From IMG/VR virus record IMGVR_UViG_3300044640_001505, positions 1 to 22,319 of that record: a stretch of 22,319 nucleotides of DNA. One strand, given 5' to 3'. The notes beneath the pieces were generated by a model, which saw only the letters and a program-made list of their open reading frames with translations, was not told the origin of the DNA and searched no databases. Made by a program: the position numbers and the translations under genes. Source of the stretch: a virus. Positions 1 through 5,872 of the stretch are shown here, piece by piece. Within the stretch, counting starts at the first letter, position 1, and each line of letters starts with the position of its first letter.

Positions 1-1536
1 TTCAGGTTTATTAACTTGTACAGATAGATATCTACCTTTATTTATTCCAGAAGCATTTTCCTCAAGTGTGAATCCACCCAATACTTTTAAATCATAATCA
101 GTATCTCCAGCAGCTTTACTACCTTTAATAATCATACCTTCAAATGTCTGACCGTCTTCTTTTGTTTGTATTTTTTTATTTACTAACTTACCGTAGAAAT
201 AAATGTAATCACCATTACCTAAAGTAACTTTTTTGCCATTTAAAACTAAATAACAAGCTTTAGGAACTGGTGCTGGTGGGTTATCCACTAATGGTCCATA
301 AGGTCCTTGTTGAAAACTAGTATCTTTAACAGTTTTAATAGGGGCATCTATACCATCGACACTTACAGTAGTTCCTTGTTCCGCTTTCGCGTCAGTACTA
401 TTTTTACTTACTTGGTCTTTAGCTAAACCACCAATTTCTGATTTAACTTTAACTTTTGTTGTAATACCATCTTTTTCTAAACCTTGTTTTACTAATTTCA
501 AAACAGAGTCAATAGTTTTCTGATTATGTGTTTCAGCACAAGGTCCTCCCTTACAATCATTACTGTCAGGAACACCATCATTGTCAGAATCAGCATTACC
601 ATCAGTATTAGATTTATCAGAATGGAATTTTAATGTGATAGATTTAACTTGTTTCCCACCTAAGTCTGGGTCTTTGTTAACATCTTTTATTGTTTTAATA
701 ATATTGTCAGCAACTTGTTGTACTTGGTCAGGTTTTAAATCGGTAACTCCGTGGTCCCTTTCTATTACACCAACGGTACTACCATCGGAACCAACCTTAA
801 CTTTAACTATACCACCATCAGGATTAACCTTAACATGTACTTGATTATCTAAAGTACTATCAGAAGCGTTTTTAACTACACTATCAGAAACATCTACATT
901 ACCGTCATCAACTTGTTTTGTAGTAGTTTTAGTATGTGAACCAATAGCTCCTGTTACATAAGCCATAGCACCTATAGCAATAACACCAACTAAAACTTTA
1001 CCAACTACAGTATCACGTAAAAAATCTCCCAATTTACCAATAATAGATTGTCCTTTACTACCTCTAAGAACTTCCTCAACACAAGATTTAATTTGTTTCT
1101 GCATCCAAACCTTTTTAGCTTCCTCACTCTTGTCGGTTTTATCGGTACCATAAACTTCCCAATCAGCTTCTTTTCTTTCGATACATATTTGAGTAGCATC
1201 AGCTACAGCTTTTTGAGATTGTTGTATTGCTTGTTGTTGTTGTGCTGTTAAATTTTTCCCTGTATTTTGTTGAGCTTGTTTATTAGCAGTTCCCCATAAA
1301 TTTTTCCATGAATCTCTTAAACTAGACATGAAACTTTCTTCCATTAATCTTCTTTCACCTTCAGAAATAATTTTTTTACCACTATTCCTATCAATTAATG
1401 AAAGTTCTGTTAAAATAAAAGCTAGTTCTCTATATAAGTCTTCACCCTCAAGGGTAAGTATGTTGTATTCTAATTCATTGCTTTCTTTATTTTCAAACAA
1501 AAGAGTTAAAGCATTATCGTAATTAGGTTTTTTCAT
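1..1536 (-). CDS. Membrane-anchored putative virion protein with calcium-loop motif (3' end outside window)
   Basis: An open frame of 512 codons runs from ATG at 1536 to the window edge without a stop, so the C-terminus is missing. The N-terminal third is charged and Gln-rich (QQQQ near residue 100) and probably helical. Residues about 178-198 (VVGKVLVGVIAIGAMAYVTG) form one hydrophobic segment, consistent with a membrane anchor or fusion-type helix. At about residues 312-330 an acidic run DSDNDGVPDSNDC matches the calcium-binding loop of thrombospondin type-3 repeats; a GGPC follows, so a disulfide or metal site is possible. The rest is Lys/Asp/Gly-rich and likely extracellular or virion-internal. 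I do not recognise the family. Its start faces clpP across a 61-base divergent gap. The role as a structural or internal head protein is inferred only from its neighbours. Confidence 0.75.
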   Translation of the reverse strand, partial: MKKPNYDNALTLLFENKESNELEYNILTLEGEDLYRELAFILTELSLIDRNSGKKIISEGERRLMEESFMSSLRDSWKNLWGTANKQAQQNTGKNLTAQQQQAIQQSQKAVADATQICIERKEADWEVYGTDKTDKSEEAKKVWMQKQIKSCVEEVLRGSKGQSIIGKLGDFLRDTVVGKVLVGVIAIGAMAYVTGAIGSHTKTTTKQVDDGNVDVSDSVVKNASDSTLDNQVHVKVNPDGGIVKVKVGSDGSTVGVIERDHGVTDLKPDQVQQVADNIIKTIKDVNKDPDLGGKQVKSITLKFHSDKSNTDGNADSDNDGVPDSNDCKGGPCAETHNQKTIDSVLKLVKQGLEKDGITTKVKVKSEIGGLAKDQVSKNSTDAKAEQGTTVSVDGIDAPIKTVKDTSFQQGPYGPLVDNPPAPVPKACYLVLNGKKVTLGNGDYIYFYGKLVNKKIQTKEDGQTFEGMIIKGSKAAGDTDYDLKVLGGFTLEENASGINKGRYLSVQVNKPE

Positions 1537-1554
1537 TTGACAAATTGTTTTATT

Positions 1555-1563
1555 ATAAATATT
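1555..1563. promoter_or_regulatory. AATATTTAT / TATAAATA box in divergent gap
   Basis: On the minus strand AATATTTAT ends 18 bases before ATG 1536. On the plus strand the same bases contain a perfect T4-late-like TATAAATA (1554-1561), 36 bases before ATG 1598. Either or both genes could use it. Confidence 0.4.
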
Positions 1564-1597
1564 CTTGTTTTAAGAAAAAAATAATAAAAGATAAAAT

Positions 1598-2287
1598 ATG
1601 ACAGAATTTGATAAATATGCAATAAAGCATATGGGTATTGGCTCACAAACCCTACACGACTACCAAAATTTTCAATCAGCAATACCAAACGTGATTGGTT
1701 CAGTTACCCCAACAATTATTGAAGAACGTCAGATGAACGTTGCAGCAATGTCAGTATTCGATAGATTGATGATGGATAGAATTATTTGGTGTGCTGGTCC
1801 TGTTGATGATAGAATGGCTATCACGGTACAGGCACAACTTCTTTTCTTGTCACAACAAGACCCAAAGAAAACAATCACAATGCACATTGATAGTCCAGGT
1901 GGTTCTGTTAAATCAGGTCTCTCTATGGTTGACGTAATGAACTATATTGACACAAAAATCCAAACAATTAACACGGGTATGGCAGCTTCAATGGGTTCAG
2001 TCCTTTTAGGAGCGGGTACAAAAGGTATGAGAAGTTCTCTACGTTTTTCAAAAACAATGTTACACCAATCTAGTGGTGGTGCTGGGGGTAATATCCAAGA
2101 CGCACGTATTACTATGATTGAATGGGAAAAAACAAACAAATTGTTGTTTGAACTTTTGGGTGAGTATTGTGGTAAAAAACCTTCACAAGTTGAAAAAGAC
2201 GCTCAACGTGATTTATGGTTAAGCTCTGATGAAGCTTTGGAATATGGTATTATTGATGAGGTAATTGGTAAAGTCAAGAAAAAATAA
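1598..2287 (+). CDS. clpP: ClpP-like serine protease
   Basis: A 229-residue peptidase S14. ClpP forms a barrel that degrades proteins delivered by an AAA+ unfoldase in the cytoplasm; phage copies may redirect host proteolysis or process virion proteins. The catalytic triad looks intact: Ser131 in GMAASMGS, His156 in MLHQSS, Asp205 in QRDLWLSS. The oxyanion-strand region HIDSPGGSV is at 97-104. The N-terminal stretch (FDKYAIKHMGIG) and IIEERQMNV...RLMMDRII strongly recall the ClpP of Bacteroidota, which suggests capture from such a host. The residues after the catalytic His (QSSGG) depart from the usual HQPxGG. Length is normal for ClpP. It is a lone plus-strand gene between minus-strand genes, with its own A-rich leader and a strong terminator 3 bases after the stop. 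Confidence 0.92.
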   Translation: MTEFDKYAIKHMGIGSQTLHDYQNFQSAIPNVIGSVTPTIIEERQMNVAAMSVFDRLMMDRIIWCAGPVDDRMAITVQAQLLFLSQQDPKKTITMHIDSPGGSVKSGLSMVDVMNYIDTKIQTINTGMAASMGSVLLGAGTKGMRSSLRFSKTMLHQSSGGAGGNIQDARITMIEWEKTNKLLFELLGEYCGKKPSQVEKDAQRDLWLSSDEALEYGIIDEVIGKVKKK

Positions 2288-2312
2288 AAAAGGGTCTTCG
2301 GACCCTTTTTTT
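2286..2312. terminator. Bidirectional terminator with UUCG loop
   Basis: The stem AAAAAGGGTC pairs with GACCCTTTTT around a TTCG tetraloop, flanked by A and T runs on both sides. It sits between clpP (+) and the zinc-ribbon protein gene (-), which converge here, so it can serve both. Confidence 0.9.
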
Positions 2313-2320
2313 ATATTCTA

Positions 2321-3265
2321 TTAATTTTTGTGTAAAGGTTTACCTTCATGACGCATTTTATCCAAGAACTGTTCAAAAATAAATAAAGTTTCTAAAAGAG
2401 TTAAATTATTTTTTTTAGCAAAAAGACCTAATGTTTCATAACCATCAACTATTGTTCTAGCTGAATCTTGTAAATAATTTTTACCACCTAAATGTCTTGT
2501 GGGTGAAAGGTAAGAATATACGTCTATAGCTAAGATTCGATATTTTTCTGAACCATCTATTGGATTAACTAAGTCATGTACCATGTTATTTAAGTCTTCA
2601 ATATCTTCTAAAAAACTGGCGTGAGACATTTCAATCTCATGAATCCAATTGTACCACCATTTAATATCACGAGCAATATAAATACCTGGAGAATTTTTTC
2701 TATTAGATTCGTATTCACCAGTACCGTAAAAGAATTCCTTAAAGTTTTCTAATGGGTCTATTTGATTTGTCCATTCAAAATCTTCCATCTCTTCTTTAAT
2801 TATTTTTTTAATAGAAATAAAAGATTCTTTTTTAACCTTTTTATCTTTAAAACTTGGTTCGGTATTAGATGTTACCCCCTTTAGTTCTTTGGGCTTTTTA
2901 TCACTACCTTTTACATTTACAGTATAATCTCGTTTATCTTTAAAGATAATATCATGTGTTCCATCACCATTATCTTTAATTTCCATTTTTAATTTTGGTC
3001 CTTTTCCTGATTTGATTCTGTGTATCTGATTATCACCCAAGTATTCACCTTGTATGATTACGTCTTTACCATTTCTTTTTTTAGAAAATGGTTGTTCTTT
3101 AAAAAAATCATTTCTTAAACCTATAACTTCACAGTCACCACCGATAGTAGCACTAATTAAATCGTCATTGTATTGACCACCAGATTTACCACATTCACAA
3201 GTCTTCCACTTAGTATGTACTAATCTAACAACATCTTCACAAGTATTACATCTGATTAACTTCAC
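2321..3265 (-). CDS. Zinc-ribbon protein of unknown function, GTG start
   Basis: 314 residues. Cys6-x2-Cys9 and Cys23-x-Cys25 form a likely zinc knuckle in an N-terminal domain of about 55 residues. A Lys/Asp-rich middle (about 56-145) follows. Residues 148-160 (ESFISIKKIIKEE) resemble the N-terminal leader of the lysozyme encoded at 16786, but here the motif is internal. The C-terminal half (about 161-314) is Trp- and acid-rich, probably helical, and not recognised. The start must be GTG at 3265: a TAA lies two codons upstream in frame, and the next ATG would remove the zinc ribbon. It overlaps the preceding lipoprotein gene by 20 bases and is last in a three-gene operon. Function unknown; phage protein by context. 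Confidence 0.8.
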   Translation of the reverse strand: MKLIRCNTCEDVVRLVHTKWKTCECGKSGGQYNDDLISATIGGDCEVIGLRNDFFKEQPFSKKRNGKDVIIQGEYLGDNQIHRIKSGKGPKLKMEIKDNGDGTHDIIFKDKRDYTVNVKGSDKKPKELKGVTSNTEPSFKDKKVKKESFISIKKIIKEEMEDFEWTNQIDPLENFKEFFYGTGEYESNRKNSPGIYIARDIKWWYNWIHEIEMSHASFLEDIEDLNNMVHDLVNPIDGSEKYRILAIDVYSYLSPTRHLGGKNYLQDSARTIVDGYETLGLFAKKNNLTLLETLFIFEQFLDKMRHEGKPLHKN

Positions 3266-3365
3266 TTTTTACTTCATTTTTACTGTAAGCATCACAATCA
3301 CCATTTCTTGTACTTTTACAAGAAAATAAAATAGTGACACCTAATATTATTAAAATTAACCTCAT
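3246..3365 (-). CDS. Tiny lipoprotein (39 residues)
   Basis: A short frame starting at an ATGA overlap with the HAD gene's stop. It encodes a hydrophobic stretch RLILIILGVTI, a lipobox LFSC with the lipidated Cys at residue 16, then a short polar tail containing a second Cys (GDCDAYS). This is a complete signal-peptidase II type lipoprotein signal with a mature part of only 24 residues. Start and stop overlap both neighbours, so it is probably translationally coupled. Small phage lipoproteins can be outer-membrane spanin subunits (Rz1-like) or host-surface modifiers; nothing here decides between them, and no spanin partner was identified beside it. The lipobox and the ATGA overlap are visible; the function is not. 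Confidence 0.62.
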   Translation of the reverse strand: MRLILIILGVTILFSCKSTRNGDCDAYSKNEVKSEVNQM

Positions 3366-4222
3366 TCTTTCTCAATAACTATTTTTTTATTCCCACCGTC
3401 AGATGTATCATATATAACAAAGTGTATTTCAGGATACATTTTAGATAATTCATCTTCCAGTAACTCAACCGTAGCTTTAACATTTCTAACATCATCATCA
3501 GAAAAACCAAAAGATACTTTTGTATATTCACCACTTTGGATTAATTTTTCTACGTTTTTAAACACCTTTTCTACAAAGTGAGCAATAGCCACTTTTTTAG
3601 AATTTTCAGGATTTGAAGCCCCACCTTTTACATTAAGGCCAAACCTATCACCAAACTCTTCAGAAGTAACAGGGTAAAACTCACCCATCTCATCTAAATA
3701 TAAATCTATTAATTGTTTATTGTTTAATCCTTTTACTAAACTTTGTGGTAATTCTTTTTTGATATTATTAATCATCATCATTTTTTCATCATCACTTAAT
3801 ACCGTTTGAATGAAAAGTTTTACCCCCTCTTTTAATGTGTTTGGACTATGACCCCTAGCAGTATTAATTGCGAATGGGTTTGCGTATATTAATGATTCAA
3901 TAAATTTTTTGTAACTTGGTGCAAAACTTTTATTATTAATAGCTTTTTTTGCGTCAATTAAAAAAGCCTCATTATTTGTAAAATCGGAAAATGAATCAGG
4001 GGTTGTTCTATAATTAGGGTCAGTTCTAAAATGAGCAAAATCTTCTGTGGAAACTCTTAATGGGACCCACTTACCGTTTTCATTCTTCTCCATTTTAACC
4101 TCTGTAGGCATCCTTAAAATGTTGTCATCCCAATCAAAAACATACATACGAATATTTTTTTCTTCTTTAAGATATTGTTGTAGTTTTATTTTTTGTGATT
4201 CTGTTAAAATAATTTTTTTCAT
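3362..4222 (-). CDS. HAD-superfamily phosphatase with N-terminal leader
   Basis: 286 residues. HAD hydrolases cleave phosphate esters through an aspartyl-phosphate. Motif I is FDWDDN with nucleophile Asp30 and Asp32; motif II is INTARG with Thr121; a motif III Lys is likely at 209-210; motif IV is GFSDDD with Asp242-244. All key residues are present, so it should be active; the substrate is unknown. A long helical cap insertion lies between motifs I and II and again at about 125-205. Before the HAD fold there is a 22-residue extension (MKKIILTESQKIKLQQYLKE) of a type seen on several other proteins in this window and not needed by the enzyme. It is the first gene of an overlapping operon (ATGA into the lipoprotein gene). 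Confidence 0.82.
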   Translation of the reverse strand: MKKIILTESQKIKLQQYLKEEKNIRMYVFDWDDNILRMPTEVKMEKNENGKWVPLRVSTEDFAHFRTDPNYRTTPDSFSDFTNNEAFLIDAKKAINNKSFAPSYKKFIESLIYANPFAINTARGHSPNTLKEGVKLFIQTVLSDDEKMMMINNIKKELPQSLVKGLNNKQLIDLYLDEMGEFYPVTSEEFGDRFGLNVKGGASNPENSKKVAIAHFVEKVFKNVEKLIQSGEYTKVSFGFSDDDVRNVKATVELLEDELSKMYPEIHFVIYDTSDGGNKKIVIEKE

Positions 4223-4231
4223 ATTTTTTAA

Positions 4232-4258
4232 AATATTTATGATATATAGATAAATATT
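4232..4258. promoter_or_regulatory. Inverted pair of AATATTTAT boxes in divergent gap
   Basis: AATATTTAT at 4232-4240 and its reverse complement at 4250-4258 are separated by nine bases in the 65-base gap between the divergent HAD (-) and membrane-protein (+) genes. Each copy reads towards one gene, suggesting back-to-back promoters or a dyad binding site. Confidence 0.4.
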
Positions 4259-4260
4259 GT

Positions 4261-4268
4261 TATATTTG
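4261..4268 (+). promoter_or_regulatory. TATATTTG box upstream of membrane-protein gene
   Basis: An exact TAnnTTTG, the Bacteroidota -7 consensus, lies 19 bases before ATG 4288. No clear TTTG partner is present at the expected upstream distance, so the promoter call is tentative. Confidence 0.35.
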
Positions 4269-4287
4269 ATAAAAAATAGATAAAGTT

Positions 4288-4608
4288 ATGACACTAGAAG
4301 ATTTTAAAGAACAATTTAGACTAACCCCTGAACAGGAGATTGAGTACAAAAAGCAAAAAGAAAGTAATTTGCGTAAAAAAAATATTCTTGGTTTAATTAC
4401 AAAACATTCTTTTGGTTTGTCTTTTGTCACCTTAACTATGTTAACTATGACACCAATGAACGTCACACTACCTTTTTTTATTGTTTTTTTATTGTCAGGT
4501 TTATTTTTCAATAACAAGTACCAATTGTACTCAGATATTGTACATGTAAATAACATGTCATTGGAAGACCATTATAAATTTTTTGAGGGACTTAACGGTG
4601 ATAAATAA
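4288..4608 (+). CDS. Small two-helix membrane protein
   Basis: 106 residues. The N-terminal 32 are charged (EDFKEQF...KKQKESNLRKK), followed by two hydrophobic segments at about 33-55 and 58-75 separated by a short turn (TPMN), then a polar tail of about 30 residues. This predicts a hairpin in the membrane with both ends on the same side. The family is not recognised. A holin or host-membrane modifier would fit the topology, but the lysozyme gene is far away at 16786, so lysis is only a guess. It is a single plus-strand gene with its own upstream boxes and a dedicated terminator. Confidence 0.75.
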   Translation: MTLEDFKEQFRLTPEQEIEYKKQKESNLRKKNILGLITKHSFGLSFVTLTMLTMTPMNVTLPFFIVFLLSGLFFNNKYQLYSDIVHVNNMSLEDHYKFFEGLNGDK

Positions 4609-4633
4609 AAAAACCCCTTTAAAAGGGGTTTTT
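4607..4633. terminator. Bidirectional terminator
   Basis: The stem CCCCTT/AAGGGG with loop TAA is flanked by A7 on the left and T5 on the right. It lies between two converging genes (4288 + and 4640 -) and can end transcription on both strands. Confidence 0.85.
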
Positions 4634-4639
4634 ATAATT

Positions 4640-5239
4640 TTATAGTTCGGTTCCACTACCAGTAGATTTGTCATAACCACTTCTAGGTTTACCTCTTTCA
4701 ATCCAATAACCCATTGTTTTATCTGGAGCCATAAGACCTTTATCCCAAGTAGCGTAAAGCATTCTACCCTTACTTTTTCCAATAAATATTAAATATTTAT
4801 TAGCTGAGTTTTCACCATACTTACTTTCATCTCTTTTAATAGTGTTGTAAATTCTTTCAGCGTTTGAGTCCATAGAAATTATTTTTTGTCCTCTAGCCAT
4901 AAGTTCTTCTGGTGTTTTAAAAATCATACCTTCTTCTAGTTCGTCTTCAGTAATTCCATAAGTTTCCATTATGTTTTTAATTTCTGCCATTCTAGATTCA
5001 GAAACTTTTCCATGAATGTTTTTCTTAACTTCAGGAGCTTGTTTCATTTTGTGTTTTTTAGATACAGGAGCTTTTTTCATTCCATCACCCATATCATCAT
5101 TTTGTTCAGCTCCCATATTCATTTTATGTTTTTTGGCAGCGTCTTTAACTATCATCTTACCTTCTGTAGATTCCATTACAAAAGATTCCACAACTCTTTC
5201 TAGTTGTTCTTTTCTGATTTTATATCTAATCTTACTCAT
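4640..5239 (-). CDS. Putative virion protein with N-terminal leader and EDELEEG module
   Basis: 199 residues, not recognised as a known family. The N-terminus (MSKIRYKIRKEQLERVVESF, then VMES) is basic then amphipathic, like other leaders in this window. Residues 35-75 are Lys/Met-rich and low in complexity, with two copies of KKHKM (36-40, 61-65). EDELEEG at 98-104 is shared exactly with the upstream 184-residue protein. The C-terminal about 95 residues look like a small folded domain (KYLIFIGKSKGRMLYATWDKG). It is the second of two adjacent small genes downstream of the tail sheath gene; eleven bases separate it from the one before. A minor structural or internal head protein is the best guess from context. 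Confidence 0.72.
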   Translation of the reverse strand: MSKIRYKIRKEQLERVVESFVMESTEGKMIVKDAAKKHKMNMGAEQNDDMGDGMKKAPVSKKHKMKQAPEVKKNIHGKVSESRMAEIKNIMETYGITEDELEEGMIFKTPEELMARGQKIISMDSNAERIYNTIKRDESKYGENSANKYLIFIGKSKGRMLYATWDKGLMAPDKTMGYWIERGKPRSGYDKSTGSGTEL

Positions 5240-5250
5240 TTTATTTTTTT

Positions 5251-5805
5251 TTATTTGTTTCTGTAATTAATTAACTTATTAAAGTTATCCATATTTTCAG
5301 TTAAGAATGAAGGGTTAAAAGTTTTTGTAACTGATTCGGCTAAATCTTTAACTGATTCTTTAACCTTATCCTCACCCTCAACAGGATAAGTTTTACCATT
5401 AAATTCAAACTCAGTTTTACCTTCTTTTCTAGCTGTTTCTAATGCTCCTGAAAAAGCGTTACCCTCCTCAAGTTCGTCTTCTTTCATGTAACTACCTTCT
5501 TCCATTTGTGACCCACACCCAGACTCACAAAGACCTTCTTTAATTACTCCACCACACTCAGAACAAGTTTTATCTTCCATATAGTCTTCATTAGTATTAG
5601 CCTTGTTTTTTTCTGCTTCTTGATTCTTTTTATCAATATCTCTATGATACTCAGAAGGTGAATTTGGATTGTATTCTTGGTCCATTTTGTTCATAAATTC
5701 CTCACCACCTGGCATTGCGTAAATAGCGTCTTCGTCTCGAACATACTCTTTTAATGTAGATTCGATTAAGGTATTTAATTGTCTTTTTGTTATAATTTTT
5801 GACAT
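5251..5805 (-). CDS. Putative virion protein: leader, zinc ribbon and EDELEEG module
   Basis: 184 residues. Leader MSKIITKRQLNTLIESTLKE (1-20), an acidic Asn/Glu/Lys-rich linker, then Cys81-x2-Cys84, Cys93-x3-Cys97 as a compact zinc knuckle. EDELEEG (109-115) matches the next protein. It is followed by a short module GNAFSGALETARKEGKTEF then NGKTYPVE, a pattern I associate with small structural proteins of marine phages; this recollection cannot be checked here. The last 40 residues are a Lys/Asn-rich tail. The leader box AATATTTAT ends 15 bases before the start. It sits between the sheath terminator and the 199-residue gene and probably forms a two-gene unit with the latter. Confidence 0.73.
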   Translation of the reverse strand: MSKIITKRQLNTLIESTLKEYVRDEDAIYAMPGGEEFMNKMDQEYNPNSPSEYHRDIDKKNQEAEKNKANTNEDYMEDKTCSECGGVIKEGLCESGCGSQMEEGSYMKEDELEEGNAFSGALETARKEGKTEFEFNGKTYPVEGEDKVKESVKDLAESVTKTFNPSFLTENMDNFNKLINYRNK

Positions 5806-5820
5806 AGTTTCTTTTTTATT

Positions 5821-5829
5821 ATAAATATT
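5821..5829 (-). promoter_or_regulatory. AATATTTAT box before 184-residue protein gene
   Basis: AATATTTAT followed by AATAAAAAAG on the minus strand, 15 bases before ATG 5805. No plus-strand gene starts nearby, so the minus-strand reading is the only useful one here. It also lies just past the sheath terminator, where a new promoter is needed. Confidence 0.5.
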
Positions 5830-5837
5830 AAAAAAAA

Positions 5838-5867
5838 GAGAAAAGGCCCGAAAGCCTTTTCTTTTTT
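5838..5867. terminator. Terminator of the tail sheath gene
   Basis: The stem GAAAAGGC/GCCTTTTC (5840-5847 with 5854-5861) with loop CCGAAA is flanked by A and T runs. It begins 6 bases after the sheath stop on the minus strand and looks symmetrical enough to work both ways. Confidence 0.85.
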
Positions 5868-5872
5868 ATTTT

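Noticed and set aside
581-1251. Plus-strand frames of 67-87 residues opposite the first protein
   Set aside because: They lie wholly within the long minus-strand frame, which has meaningful motifs (calcium loop, hydrophobic segment), and have no leader of their own.
1554-1561. TATAAATA taken as proof of a T4-type late promoter system
   Set aside because: The perfect match is only one orientation of a near-palindromic AT motif. At sites that can serve only one gene the opposite orientation faces the gene, so homology with the T4 system is not shown.
2321-3265. An ATG start further upstream for the zinc-ribbon protein
   Set aside because: An in-frame TAA lies just two codons before the GTG, and the nearby ATG at 3277 is in another frame and meets a stop after two codons.
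4260-4556. 98-residue minus-strand frame opposite the membrane protein
   Set aside because: A shadow of the 106-residue plus-strand gene, which has upstream boxes, a sensible topology and a terminator right after its stop.
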